Origin: Acephala macrosclerotiorum
Taxonomy: Eukaryota; Ascomycota; Leotiomycetes; Helotiales; Mollisiaceae
DNA: 64,000 nucleotides
Assembly: GCA_014904845.1 (NCBI GenBank)
Contig: MU119312.1
Location: forward strand, 1 to 64,000
Direction: 5' to 3'
Positions 8,511 to 19,814 of this stretch are shown here, piece by piece. The notes under the pieces were generated by a model. That model made no database searches. It worked only from the letters and a program-made list of their open reading frames with translations, and was not told the origin of the DNA. Position 1 is the first letter of the stretch. Each line of letters starts with the position of its first letter. The position numbers were made by a program, and so were the translations under genes.

Positions 8511-11060
8511 CTACTGGAGTATTATTTGTCTGCTCGTCGGCTGAGATTCCCACCAGCAATGAGCACTCATCTCACCAATCGCCAATCGCTCGCAAACTTC
8601 AATACCATCAACAACCCGCCTCTTAACTAGTATAATGTTAACAACATTATTATAGTTTTGTCCTTCCTCAAGTTCATGCGACTCTCTATCAGGTGATCCA
8701 CTCCAAGCTCGATAGAAGGCATTTTGGGCCCACTTAGGTAAAGCCTTGATGACAGTTTCGTCAATCCATTTGCCCGATCGAGCGGTAGCCATGGTGTCCC
8801 ACAAATACCACTTTTCTTTCCGCTTGAAGAAGTTACGAACTCCCTGAAATACCCAAAGTAGCAAAAGAACCAGCGTGAGAACAGCGAGGAGCATAACTGC
8901 TATTGCGATGGAGATAAAGACGCCTATAGTAAGTAGAGTCATACAACTGGTGAGGACAAGTAATTGGGCAATATGATTATATGTCCAGAATACCTTTCTC
9001 AGCTTGCGTTTCCAGATCCAAGCTTCCAGCCCAACCCTGCTCGTCTCTGGACTATTGTCTGACGGGCTCATTATTCGCAGTGGAGGTGGATTAAGAGCGC
9101 GGTTGTGAACTTCGGTAACATTTCCATGTCTTGTCGAATTTTCTATCTCCGAGTACGAGAACCAACTTTTGAACTCTGGCTTGTCTCGTAGGTAATTGCA
9201 GGGGTCAAAGGCGCCCGAGCGATGACAAGAAGCAACAAGAATGCATTCGAGCTGATTTGTATTCTCCTTGAGAGATTCTGGCGATAAATGAGCGCAATAT
9301 ATTACGCCGCATGTCTTTCCCGGCTTAGGTTCTATTAAAAGAAACCCATCTTCAGTAAGCCTGGAGGTATCTAGACTTAGTCTAGAAGTATGCGCCTCAA
9401 GTAATAGTGAAGTTGGCTGTTTTGAGGGGTCTTTCGAGACTAGTAGAGGTAGAGGAGGCGGGTTTGCAGCGCTTGCAGAGTCTTGTAGCTGACCATTTTC
9501 ATCATACATACGCACAACGTTCTCACTGGAGATCTGGATCTTTGTGATGTGGGTGCGAAGACCGACCCTAGGTAATACGATTCCGCCCTCCCAACCACAC
9601 CAGGACCACGATGGAAAGCCCGAGAGTCGGCGTAATTTGCGTTGCTCACTAGCTGGATTTCCGAGGTGATTCCAGTACAATTCTCTGACAAGATGTCTAA
9701 CAGGCATTCCTAATATGCAGGGATAGTGAAAGCTACCCTGCTTCAGTTGGCTCTCAACCCCAGCAAAGGCATCATAGCGATCACTGTCTCGACTGAAACT
9801 CCGCTTGGAATAATCCTCGACCATTCTCATCCAGATCCTGTTAGCGGTAGTCGAAAGATGGGCCCCTGGTTGGAGGCGGTGTAAAAGCTCGTCTTGGAAA
9901 GCCCCCTTTACATAACCGTCTTCAACATTTAGGCAATCCTCAAAGCGATCTTCGCAGTAGGTTGAGCTTTGGCAGCGGAAATAGACTTGGTATTTGGTGA
10001 AGAATAGAATGCGTCGTGAGAATTGCTCCTCTTGGAAAGTCCATGCGCGACTCCGCCAGACCGAGCGCTCTAGAGACTCTGAGATTGGTGGCATGATAGT
10101 CATCATTCGTAGCTGGTGTACTTTTTCCATAGGTTGGTAGCGAGGCATCTCATAAGGGTGAACGCCGCATAGCCCATAAGATGCGTCGAGTCCCTCCAGT
10201 GCAACAAGTGTCATAGTAGCTCGAGCGTAGACGGTATTCATTCCTGCTATCTGCCTCTCTTTCGTTTCGGCGTCATCTTGGCAGATGCAAAGGGTATCGA
10301 CCCACAGGAACTTGTAACCCATGTCTTTTGTGAAAGTTATAGCATCCCTAACGACAGTGGGTATTTCGTCGATTCGACCACAGAGAGAACCAGGTGTGAC
10401 CAGTTCGGTTCTGTTATGTTTCAGAAGCTGCAAAGTCTGAATCCTGCCCCAGACGTAACTGAGTGCCAGATACTCTAGCTTCTCCCCACAAACATGATGG
10501 ACTCTCATATCTTGCACATCAACCAGGTATTCAGGCACTAAATCGTGACTCGTGGAAACCATAGCGGTGGCTGAACAAACTCCGCTATGTTCATGCTTGC
10601 ACTTTTCAAGCCACTGAATAACGAGCTCCCGACAAGCGCGGTCGGGCTGAACGAGACGGCCGTAAGTATATCGGCGAGCACCAAATCTGTAAGAGTCTTT
10701 TCCATAGGGAGCGAGCCGCTGACTATATTCCCCACAAGGAGCAATACAAAGCGAAGCTGTAGGGCTCCCTGACAATGTTTCAGTTTGCCCGAGTTGCTCA
10801 AATCCGATCGTTTTGATTCGTACAGGGATGTCAATTCGCCTTGATAACAAGCTCCATGATAACAGACGGCATAGACTACATGCTGAAGAGGACGAGACCT
10901 CTAGGTTGTGATCGAATGAAACAGTGTCTGGGAGATTCGAAAGAAGGCGGAGCGTCACAGGAGCCAGATATTGTCGTAAATTCAGCTTGCTGCACTGTGA
11001 ACAGAGGCGCTCATCGGTCGTACTTATTTGAGTACCAAAATCAGTGATTATAGCGGCCAT
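8511..11060 (-). CDS. HET-domain protein with C-terminal membrane segment
   Basis: An uninterrupted 849-residue frame from the ATG at 11,060 (MAAIITDFG). HET domains mediate heterokaryon incompatibility and cell death in filamentous ascomycetes. The N-terminal region carries two CxxC pairs (CSQC about 20, CSLC about 61), common upstream of this HET class. The HET domain spans about residues 196-345: EYLALSYVWG, IPTVVRDAITFTKDMGYKFL, WVDTLCICQDD, then VYARATMTLVALEG. Further on are RAWTFQEEQFSRRILFF and CxYxEDRFED. Around 720-760 a long hydrophobic stretch (LLTIGVFISIAIAVMLLAVL) predicts one or two membrane helices. No frame damage is visible, although the gene lies only about 100 bp from mutated repeat A copy 1. 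Confidence 0.88.
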   Translation of the reverse strand: MAAIITDFGTQISTTDERLCSQCSKLNLRQYLAPVTLRLLSNLPDTVSFDHNLEVSSSSACSLCRLLSWSLLSRRIDIPVRIKTIGFEQLGQTETLSGSPTASLCIAPCGEYSQRLAPYGKDSYRFGARRYTYGRLVQPDRACRELVIQWLEKCKHEHSGVCSATAMVSTSHDLVPEYLVDVQDMRVHHVCGEKLEYLALSYVWGRIQTLQLLKHNRTELVTPGSLCGRIDEIPTVVRDAITFTKDMGYKFLWVDTLCICQDDAETKERQIAGMNTVYARATMTLVALEGLDASYGLCGVHPYEMPRYQPMEKVHQLRMMTIMPPISESLERSVWRSRAWTFQEEQFSRRILFFTKYQVYFRCQSSTYCEDRFEDCLNVEDGYVKGAFQDELLHRLQPGAHLSTTANRIWMRMVEDYSKRSFSRDSDRYDAFAGVESQLKQGSFHYPCILGMPVRHLVRELYWNHLGNPASEQRKLRRLSGFPSWSWCGWEGGIVLPRVGLRTHITKIQISSENVVRMYDENGQLQDSASAANPPPLPLLVSKDPSKQPTSLLLEAHTSRLSLDTSRLTEDGFLLIEPKPGKTCGVIYCAHLSPESLKENTNQLECILVASCHRSGAFDPCNYLRDKPEFKSWFSYSEIENSTRHGNVTEVHNRALNPPPLRIMSPSDNSPETSRVGLEAWIWKRKLRKVFWTYNHIAQLLVLTSCMTLLTIGVFISIAIAVMLLAVLTLVLLLLWVFQGVRNFFKRKEKWYLWDTMATARSGKWIDETVIKALPKWAQNAFYRAWSGSPDRESHELEEGQNYNNVVNIILVKRRVVDGIEVCERLAIGEMSAHCWWESQPTSRQIILQ

Positions 11061-11164
11061 TTTGTTCAGATCATGATCTAGTTGTCGAGTTTGCAAGCAA
11101 CAAGGCTGGGTTGTTCTTTCGAGCTGGTTTGCTAAGCTAGGATATTAAAGGCAGCTAGAATGCT

Positions 11165-11525
11165 TGCCTTTGACGATAGTTAAAGGTATCCTACTAAAAA
11201 GAAAAAAGTCCATATAGAGTTTACGTAATAAAACGTGATATTTGCGGCACATTTTTGCGCCAAGGTTTTGCTAAGAAACGCTAAGATGTGTCGCTTTTAG
11301 CACTTAGCGCTCCCGTAGTTTAAAGCTCTTTATAAAGCTCTTCGTAAAGCAGTTCTAGCCCCACGTAAGAGGGGTTATAGGGGGGGAACGGCCTTATTCG
11401 CGCTGGCGGAGCCGGTGCAAATAAAAAATCCATATATTAAAAGTTTTATAATAAATTTAAGTCGTTAAAAGTAAAGTATAGCGCAAAGTACGAAAAACAT
11501 TTTACTATTATTATATCGACACTTT
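11165..11525 (+). repeat. dispersed repeat A, RIP-mutated copy 1
   Basis: Begins GCCTTTGACGATAGTTAAAG and aligns with 13,917-14,216 for most of its length, including the block ACGTGATATTTGCGGCAC and GGCGGAGCCGGTGC. Differences are mainly C-to-T and G-to-A in this copy (GCCAAGAAACGCCAAG versus GCTAAGAAACGCTAAG), increasing to the right, where it merges into nearly pure A/T sequence. Same orientation as copy 2. Element class unknown. Confidence 0.75.
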
Positions 11526-11880
11526 ATTTCGAGACAGAAAAAAGCTCGTTTATATTACGTAATACAATAAAAATACTATCGATTGCAGTGCTAATCTTAG
11601 TAGAAAAAATAAAACTAATATATAATATAATAAAATTATATATTTTTTTTCTTGTTTTAAATTAATTAAAAAATAATTATAAAATTATAAAATTTAAATA
11701 TTTTTAATTTAATAAAATATAATTATAATTTTTTTTTTAAAAAAAATAAATATTTAATTGATTAATTAAAATAGATTTTTTATATATATAAATTATTCAA
11801 ATAAAAATATTAAAATTTATTAAAATTTGATTTTTATTTAATATTTAATATAAATAATTAATTTGAAATTGAAATATTAA
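11526..11880. repeat. AT-rich RIP-like block
   Basis: Almost entirely A and T with homopolymer runs and no usable frame, continuous with the mutated end of repeat A copy 1. Normal composition returns abruptly at about 11,880. Confidence 0.7.
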
Positions 11881-12311
11881 CCTCGTACCCGTTAATTGGA
11901 GCGTTTTGCCGTATTACCATGCAATTACCGTGGCGTACTTACCCTGCTAAAATGAGGCACAGCAGGGTACTTCAAAGAAAGGACTTTAGGAAGGCCATAT
12001 CGACTTACCAACCAGCGAATCTCCATCTTCGTGTCGGGCGTCTAAAAGTCGGTCTTCACGCCATAACTTGAGAAGCCAATGATTGTAAGCCTCTCGCCAA
12101 ATCAGGGAGACGGTGCCCCTGAAGAGGGGTTGAAAGAGGTATAAATCGCCGTGCTTACCTCCGCAACGAACCGCTGCCAGAACACTGATACTATCCCAGG
12201 CAATCTGATAGAAAGTGACGTTATTTCTCTGATTTTTGGTTTCTATCTCATCTGTGTTTTCTTATAATCATTTTTTAGTCGCTCTCTGCAGTCCCTCGCA
12301 AGCTCACCACC
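11881..12311. other. upstream region of the O-methyltransferase pseudogene
   Basis: About 430 bp of normal composition with no supported frame. It probably contained the promoter of the methyltransferase gene whose ATG is at 12,312 (context CACC-ATGG). Confidence 0.35.
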
Positions 12312-13529
12312 ATGGACGAAGTTGTCACTCAAGTTAAAGCTTTGGCAGTGAGTGGTGATGATGCAGATCGGATAAAAATCCAGAGTGGTCTTAGGAACCT
12401 GTAGCACCCGCTGGAAACTCCTTTCGAGACGATGAGACTTTCTGGACCCGTAAGTTTCTATTCTCGATCGCGGCGCTTTGGTGAAAATATTCCGACCAAA
12501 TATTAATAAATCGAACTCGCAGTCATGTGCGTTGGAGTTGATCTTGACCTCTTCAACCTCTTGTCTAACAGCGAAGAACCGATGACCGTAGACCATCGTG
12601 CAGAGAAGGCTGGTACTGCACTCCAACTGCTCGGTAATCTTTCCACCCATCATTATCCCACTTCTTTCGGAACATTGAGGCTCACAATACCAGGCCGCAT
12701 CCTCCGCTACCTCGCCTCTGCGTCTCTCATTGACGAAACCGGCATTGACACCTTCTCATCCAACAGCACGAAAATGGTAGCCCAACCAGCCTGGGCGGGA
12801 AGCAACCATCACGGGTCTGCTCTCTCCTCCCTTGCCCCTTCTCCTCCAAACCAAAACTAGATCAAGATTCAATGTAGTTGGCCAAACCATCCAGGCCCTT
12901 CCAAAGTTCCTTCAAGAAACTGAATACCAAAACATAACAACCAACACCCACACCCCTTTCCAACTCGCCTGCAACACTCCGCTCTCTGGTTTCGAATGGT
13001 ATCCACAGCACCCCGAAGTATTTGCACGTCTCCAAGCTAGTATGACAATTGAGCGACCTGGAAGCTGGCTTGATGTGTTTCCCTTTCAGGAAGAAGTCGA
13101 GGGATGGAAGGACGGGAATAAGGAGAGAGTGCTGATGGTTGATGTTGGTGGTGCATTCGGACAGCAGTGTATTTGGTTAAGGAAGAAGTATCCTGGATTG
13201 AAGGGGAGGGTGGTTTTGCAGGATTTGCCGGCCACGGTTGGGAGGTTGGGTGGTGGTTTGAAGGGTATGGAGGTTATGGCGCATAATTTTTCGGAGGTCC
13301 ATGTACAAAGATTCGAAAATCTTGATAAATGATATGGTGTTGCCTGACAAGGGAGGACAGTGGAGGCTGTGGGATAGATTTGATGATGATGTCTCGTCTC
13401 GGGGCTTGGGGAAGAATAAATACCCAGTGGGTTAAATTTATAGAGCGTGCAGGGTTACAGATCGAAAAGGCGTACCTCTATAGCGCGTTATTGAATCATT
13501 CGATCATTGTAGTCGGAGTGAGGGACTGA
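12312..13529 (+). pseudogene. plant-type S-adenosylmethionine O-methyltransferase, broken
   Basis: Starts MDEVVTQVKALAV at 12,312. A TAG at 12,402 replaces an expected Gln (CAG to TAG). A probable intron follows (GTAAGT near 12,450, CGCAG near 12,522). The next exon reads VGVDLDLFNLLSNSEEP and ILRYLASASLIDETG. A frame shift near 12,800 leads to IQALPKFLQETEYQNITTN, GFEWYPQHPEVFARLQ, and the SAM-binding VLMVDVGGAFGQQC with LKGRVVLQDLPATV. After HNFSEVHVQ the frame jumps to an end piece (VLPDKGG, IDLMMMSRLGA, LLNHSIIVVGV). The part between, which in this family carries the catalytic histidine (a LHDW-type motif), has been deleted. Fungal members methylate secondary-metabolite hydroxyls. This copy is clearly dead. 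Confidence 0.82.
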
Positions 13530-13916
13530 TCAAGCAAGAAGTGGTGGGATGGTCGCGTTCGGAGTAATACTAGCGGAGGTCTAAAGATTTGCAGAAGGAC
13601 CGTTCAACACTGCTCCGCTCGCAGCACTTGCTGTTTCGGTCAACCCAAGATACCCCATTCCAATCTGATAACAGCGTTCGAAGCGTTTTCAAGTGTTGTG
13701 ATGACTGATTTTGCATACGGTTCTTGCATGACCCTGCGATGCCACAAGGTGCGATCACGACGCCAATGTCGCCAAAACCATCGTCTCCAAGTTGGTAACC
13801 GCAGCTCTGGAACTCCAGGCGGTCTCATTATGATTGCAAAGACCTATCAGAAAGTGAGCATCCATCTCAACGAGGTGAGAGAGAACACGCTCCAAGTCTC
13901 AGCGCCGGCAAATGCC
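13530..13916. other. no firm gene; possible minus-strand fragment
   Basis: On the minus strand, 13,727-13,920 reads LERVLSHLVEMDAHFLIG and TNLETMVLATLAS before a stop. This is plausible coding sequence but cannot be tied to a family or to flanking exons. Treated as a possible gene scrap next to repeat A copy 2. Confidence 0.3.
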
Positions 13917-14216
13917 TTTGACGATAGTTAAAGGTATCCCGCTAGGGAAAAAATGGTTTACCTTGAGGTTACATAATAAAACGTGATATTTGCGGCACGT
14001 TTTTGCGCCAAGGTTTTGCCAAGAAACGCCAAGATGTGTCGCTTTTGGCATTTAGCGCTCCCCGTAGAGCAGCTCCACGTAGGGGGTTGTAGGGGGGGAA
14101 CGCCCCTACTCGCGCCGGCGGAGCCGGTGCGAATAAAAGCTCTATAGTTAAAAGTTCAAAGTTCAAGCCGTCAAAGGCAGGGCATGGCGTGAGGTACGAG
14201 GGACATCCCACTATAA
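13917..14216 (+). repeat. dispersed repeat A, least mutated copy 2
   Basis: Begins TGCCTTTGACGATAGTTAAA and ends near the TCCCACTATAAC shared with the partial copy at 344-441. GC content is normal, so this copy is the best reference for the family. The word TGCCTTTGACG at the left is found inverted at about 14,173 (CGTCAAAGGCA), which may mark an internal inverted repeat. Non-coding. Together with copy 1 it brackets the O-methyltransferase pseudogene in direct orientation. Confidence 0.7.
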
Positions 14217-14859
14217 CTACAATACGCGCAGTGCACGTGACTAGCCGTCCGCACATAGAAAGCTCGTCAGACCTTGGTGGGGTATGTTCCAACTTTCGAG
14301 AACATTGTTAAACTTCGAACTTGAAGCAGGCTCAATCTGGAAACTTATCTTGAAAAAGCGAATTGGTCTTCACTGGGGTCATTCCAAAGACAAGCGCATC
14401 GCACTGAATGATGGGCGGAAGATAAATACCTAATTGACATGTGCAGATGTGGCGTTCCGAAAGCCTCATCGTATCTTTACCTATCGCACGCCACGGTGGC
14501 ATACCATATATATCGCGGGCGTTGCTCGGTGTAGAAAGGCTTCTTGGTGCCTCTGCCAGCCGACGTGGTAGGACATGATTGCATAGGTATATTGTGTCCT
14601 GAAAGCAAATTTCGGTGAGCAAGTACTCAGCCACCACCACCTGGCTCTCCTTTTCGGTGTGGAAGCTCGTGCTACAATAATTCACCATCTTGGAGCAAAT
14701 ATTCTACTCCATCAGCGTCCCACGAGTATGATAAATCAGTATTCTTTTCTAGCCTCACTTTTCACCTTCTCCAATATCATTTGTGGCTAGGATTCTTTAA
14801 GCAATTCATTGTATCTTTTCAATTTCTGATACGACGGTAAAACTCTGGCCTACTAAGAT
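14217..14859. other. no supported gene
   Basis: A minus-strand frame at 14,332-14,688 is open for 118 codons but shows no motif, splice structure or family resemblance. The plus strand has only short frames until the coiled-coil/TPR pseudogene. Confidence 0.35.
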
Positions 14860-15956
14860 GCAAGAAGAGGAGCAGACGCCTACGAATGGTGCATTTCTTA
14901 TTGTAGGTGATGTAAGGGCAATATTTGAAACGTAATGATAACAGTCCGCAGGAGGAAGAAACTGCAGACCAGGAGAAAGCTCGTCTGCTATGCGAGCTAG
15001 ATGAGCTAGAAATATAGGAAGAAAGATTGAAACAGAAGTTGGAAGTAACAAACCTCTAGCAACGAGTTGCAGCTGTTCGCAAGAGAAATGCGGATCTCGA
15101 GGAGGAAATCGCACAAAAGAAGCCACGACTTTCGGCTCGAGCTCAGGGCAAGCAGCCTGAACATTCTTCAACGGAGAGTGCGCCAGCAATTGTCACGCAG
15201 CCCAAATATGGGACCAACGACAAAACCCGGTCTGCTTCGGCGTTGAACAAGGGCAACGTTGCTTCAAATCCTGTCCAGCGCATTGAGCAAACCAGTGGCA
15301 GTCGCCGTCCAGGTCAATCAGCAGAATCAAGCAGTAGTGGTTCTTCTGGACGCCTGCAAGAGATGGCATACTTCAAGAAGGTAGAAAGGCGCCACAGAGG
15401 GGATGTGGACGTACGATACTACGGGGGAAAGTCGTACACACTCACAGAAGCGGAAATATCCACTATGGAAGTTGACCACAGTGCACAGGCAATGCGCTCA
15501 ATTCTTGTCGGCCACTCCAATTTCTCAAAGAGCGGTATCGAGGATTTGACTTGCGCGATCGACCTAGCCCAAGAAGTGATGCCCACTGACCAAAGTCCCA
15601 ACTACAGGCCCCGCCTGAAAGACCTCATCTTTATGCTAATCAAGAAGTATGAACACACGAAGGCGCTAGAGGACCTCGAGGAAGCTATCTGCCGTGTCAT
15701 TGAAATGGTATCATCTACGCCTGTTGACCACCCTGACCGTACAGTCATTGTGAAGGATTGGGTCAATCTGTTGTTTGTCAGGTTTGATCACACTGGGCTG
15801 CAAAGTGACATGGATGAAGCAATTACGACAGCACAGGAGGAAGGGTTCAAAGTTGTGCAGGAAGGCTCAAACCGGGGAAACCTTGAAAGTCTGAGCATCT
15901 TGATTCCAGCGTACGTTAATTCACGACATAAATCCTCAGTTGGTGGTATTCGTTAA
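14860..15956 (+). pseudogene. coiled-coil plus TPR-like protein, broken
   Basis: From an ATG-containing stretch at 14,860 a charged heptad-rich region reads DQEKARLLCELDELE, then RLKQKLEV and VRKRNADLEEEIAQKKPR, interrupted by TAG codons at about 15,014 and 15,055. Both would be Gln codons before a C-to-T change. The same frame then stays open to 15,956 and gives repeats resembling the tetratricopeptide arrays of fungal TPR/CHAT proteins: GIEDLTCAIDLAQEVMPTDQ, TKALEDLEEAICRVIEM, TGLQSDMDEAITTAQEEG. Only about three degenerate repeats remain, with no effector domain. It ends 155 bp before an intact HET gene in the same direction. Function unknown; nonself recognition is an inference from context. 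Confidence 0.55.
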
Positions 15957-16111
15957 CAAATTATAGAACCCCGAAAAAGGTACGCCAGTCATCCTGCAGT
16001 CTCAGAAGGGTGCCAGTAAGCCAAATCAGCTAACTGTCCCAGGCCAAGCGCGCTCCAATTCGGAATTCATATCGGCAACTACCGCAACCGGAATCTTCTT
16101 CATCTCCACAA

Positions 16112-18194
16112 ATGAGGACACCGAACCTCAACCTTCCTGTAGATGCTGAACTCGATGATAAATTGCAAGAAAACAACCTCTGTTCGTTCTGTCGAAATGT
16201 CATCCAAGTTTGGCGGACGGAACTTATCCAGAATCCACCTGAGGGGTCATACGTACACCCGGAAACCACCAACTTCTACACATGGATGGCTTGTGCTAAA
16301 AATGGTTGTCCACTTTCCAGTCGAATCTTCTATGACATGCCCAAAGGGTGGCTTGACCCCTTGCTTCAGGATTTACTCCCAGGACATGAAATGCAATTAC
16401 AGCTGTCAATCACAAAAGAATCCCGCTCTGACACATGGAGAGTGAGTCACTGGCTCGCGAGGAATGATATGATGCCTGGGGCTGTTTTGGCTCCCAGTGC
16501 GACAAGTAAGTCTGATCTGAGTAGTGTTGTACGTGTCGAGACAATTCACCATACAAGGACTAATATAAATGGCTCGCATAGTTGTTCAACCAAGACTTGG
16601 ACCCTCAACAGACTCTGATCTTTCACTCTCTCAGGCAAAGCAATGGCTCGATAAGTGCATGAAACAGCATTCTCAGTGCTCGAACTCGGATCATCCACCT
16701 GAACCCATCCAGGGACCGACTCGGCTAATCGGCGTAGGTGAAAAGGGAATTCAACTCTGTGATCCCCAGAGGCTGCCTCAATTCCCTCATTATGCGACAC
16801 TGAGCCATTGCTGGGGGGACTTGGATATCTTTCGTCTCAAGAAGGAGAATTGTGAGTCGCTGTTCAAAAGCATCCCGAGCGACAAGCTCTGCAAGACATT
16901 CAACGACGCCATAAAGGTAACAAGAGCTCTCGGCCTGAATTACCTCTGGATTGACTCCTTGTGCATTGTTCAAGACGACAAAGACGACTGGCGCAAAGAG
17001 TCTGCTCTCATGTGCGGCATATACGCTAATGGCGTTGTGAACATCGCTGCTACCGCTGCAAAGGACGGTTCCGTCGGCCTTTTCGCCAAACGAGATTCGA
17101 CGAGGGTATCAAGGCACTACGTTTCGGGATCCGACGGAAGCGTTTTTGAAATGATGGACAGCAACTTATACTCACGTTGTCTTAATGAAGCCCCGCTTGC
17201 AAAGCGTGGGTGGGTGTTTCAAGAACGGTACTTGGCACCCCGCATCCTCCATTTCACCGCGGAGCAGATCATTTGGGAGTGCCAAAAGCAGTGCGCCTGC
17301 GAGCTATGGCCGGATCAGATTCCGACGTCTTACCGGAGGAGCTCTTCCTTCCCCAAGAGAAACGCGACCGAATTCTCCGATATTATTGAACAATACTCAC
17401 GAAAAGATCTGACGTACCCCTCTGATAAGTTGATTGCCCTTTCCGGAGTCGCCCAGCACTTCCAGAACAAGAGAAAGGACAAGTATCTCGCGGGGCTTTG
17501 GGCAGCTGGGATTGAGAAGCAGCTCTGTTGGGCCGTGTCACAACCTATGCATATCAAACTCACTCCAGAAGAATATCAAGGACCTTCTTGGTCATGGGCA
17601 TCCATAAATCATCCCATCACTTGGAGGCTTTATTCCACCAATAACGTCACTTCAACATCCAATTACTCGCCTTTATGTACTCTCCTCGGTGCTAAAATGA
17701 TTCCGGTTAAGGACAACTTGGACGAACTCAAAGGTGCTACATTGCGACTACAATGCGGACCACTGATAGAAGTTTCCGCAATCCAGAGGCTCATTGCCAA
17801 CGCCGAAGTTAGTGCATCGTATAAAGGCGGGCAGTACGTTATCACTCGGCAGAAGCCCACTGGGGAAAAGGACCCGTCCATTCTTCAAGGATCCGGCAAA
17901 GCCTACTACGATTGGAACATCGATTACAAGAGCCTGGAGAAAAGTGTTTACTGCCTTCCAATGTTTGAGGCAAAAGCTTTGTATGGTCTGATGGTTGTCC
18001 CCGCAGAGAACAAGACCAAGGGACATTTCTCTCGTGTGGGTGTGTTTGACTTTGCTTTCAACATCAAAAGTTATGAGGAATTAGTCAGCCGAATCGGGAC
18101 AAACTCGGATGCGTTTATGGAAGAGGATATGTACGAGAAGGTTCTTGAGGATAAGAGGGACGAGATGCAGCATTATGAGATTACTCTTGTTTAG
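16112..18194 (+). CDS. HET-domain protein
   Basis: Two exons, 16,112-16,505 and 16,582-18,194 (668 residues). The intron begins GTAAGT, has ACTAAT near 16,558 and ends CATAG, and joining restores one frame. N-terminal CSFC pair at about 29-32. The segment LAPSATIVQPRLGPS across the junction and AKQWLDKCMKQH are usual just ahead of this HET class. HET core: YATLSHCWGD, TFNDAIKVTRALGLNYLWID, SLCIVQDDKDDW, IYANGVVNIAATAAKDGSVG. Then RGWVFQERYLAPRILHF, WECQ, and a conserved PSWSWASI. Expected role: incompatibility or programmed cell death trigger. The frame is undamaged. The ATG is preceded by a CT-rich leader. A longer upstream start is not supported. Confidence 0.88.
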
Positions 18195-19363
18195 TTAGGC
18201 GTTAAGGAGTTGTTCTTTGCATAGAGGCTACTGCTTTATCCCTTCGGTCATCAAAGAGCCTGTCATTCTCGTTATGTGACCAGATATTCTTGTGGAAATG
18301 TTGAAATCGTTCCCCCTTCTTGAAAAAGGAGGACTCCCAAGTTTGAGCAAGCACAGAACAGCATCTGGACAGTAATTGTAAGATCTTGGTTTGGATTTCA
18401 TATTCATCATTCATCTCTCGAACGAGTCTGGCATCGTAGGAAATGGAATATCCTGTGCATGTAGCATCCTTTTCAGACAATGTATCTGACGTCCTATAAT
18501 ATTTGCCCCATGGTAGATCATTCAGTTTATATGTCTAAGGCGTTAAAGTTTCCGCGCTTGGTGGACTTTGATGTGTTTCGACTTCCGCGAATCCATGCAG
18601 TTTCTGCTCGTGCAACCGTCTTACTGACCGCTGTTGCGAACTACAATGCTTATGATGAAATAATAAGTGGTAGATAAGCAACCCTCGGGATCAATTTCAG
18701 CCTCGTAAGAAGATTGAAGCCATACTAATCGAATGTACGCGATGAATTCTGTAGATAGTGAAGATATGATATAATATTGCGGGGAAAAGAGCTAGAGAAA
18801 ACTTCCAAGAACGGCTAAAGCTAGAATGATGAGAATAAAGTGACAAGCGCTGTTCAAGTAAGTGATACAGAGAAGTTGGCCATGACTTTGACTTAGAGTC
18901 AGACCGAGAATGAAACGATGCCGTTTTGGGACATAAAAAGGACGCCGGTGACTTGACCTCCCTCATAATATCGTGAAACGGTTGGATATGAACTAATCCA
19001 TAAGATTAAGGCTCCTTTGTGACACATTGTCATTTGTCCCGAGATCCTATAAAGTCAGTGAAGGTCGAGAGAGAATGCTCGAGAGAAGTTGTCGATAAGG
19101 ACACAGATCTGCGCTAAGCCCAAACCGTGATAGTCAATCTCGCCCTCCCACACAAAAAATTGTACGCCCACCTCGAACTTTCTGAACCCATCAACGAAAT
19201 TCAATCACACAACTAATTGAACTTGACGTTTCAGTCTCCGCCCAATACCGCGGTTAAATCGATTGAATCTCCTGTTCTTCCAGAAATCCAAACAAATGTA
19301 AGCGCTCCACGATGCCTGCGCAGCCCTTGAAAGCATTGCGACTGACACTTACCAGCTACCAGA
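18195..19363. other. intergenic, includes leader of the P2 gene
   Basis: About 1.17 kb. A minus-strand frame at 18,202-18,480 (YDARLVREMNDEYEIQTKIL) looks protein-like but has no recognised family, start or partner exons. The last 200 bp before 19,364 are CT/CA-rich and probably carry the transcription start and a leader intron of the ribosomal P2 gene. Confidence 0.4.
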
Positions 19364-19814
19364 ATGAAGCACCTCGCAGCCTATCTTCTCCTTACCCTTG
19401 GTGGTAACACCTCCCCATCTGCCAAGGATATCAAGACCGTTCTCGAGTCTGTCGGAATCGAGGCCGATGATGATCGTCTCGACACCCTCCTCAAGGAGCT
19501 CGAGGGTAAGGACATCAACGAGGTATGGGAATACATATAGCAATGTGCAAGGAACAAGGAACAGAGCCTGACAAATGCATAGTTGATCGCTGAGGGTTCC
19601 TCCAAGTTGGCCTCTGTCCCATCAGGTGGTTCCGGTGGTGGTGCTGCTCCAGCTGCTGGTGGAGCTGCCTCAGGTGGTGCCGCTGCTGAGGAGAAGGTCG
19701 AAGAGAAGGAAGAGGGTATGTCAAGACTACAATCGCCATGTTGGATTCATGCTGACCCAAGTTACAGAGAAGGAGGAGTCCGACGAGGATATGGGTTTCG
19801 GTCTTTTCGATTAA
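19364..19814 (+). CDS. RPP2: 60S acidic ribosomal protein P2
   Basis: Three exons: 19,364-19,522, 19,583-19,715 and 19,768-19,814 (112 residues, normal for P2). It begins [20 protein letters not shown], then [20 protein letters not shown] and [20 protein letters not shown], followed by the Gly/Ala hinge ([18 protein letters not shown]), an acidic stretch, and the diagnostic tail [12 protein letters not shown]2 pairs with P1 in the ribosomal stalk, which recruits translation factors. Both introns have GT-AG ends and leave the frame intact. It is followed in the same direction by another ribosomal protein gene about 660 bp on. Confidence 0.96.

Noticed and set aside
14332..14688. 118-codon minus-strand frame
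   Set aside because: No motif, and the surrounding sequence gives no splice or promoter support.
18202..18480. Minus-strand frame with YDARLVREMNDEYE
   Set aside because: Protein-like, but no start codon context, neighbouring exons or known family; left as intergenic content.
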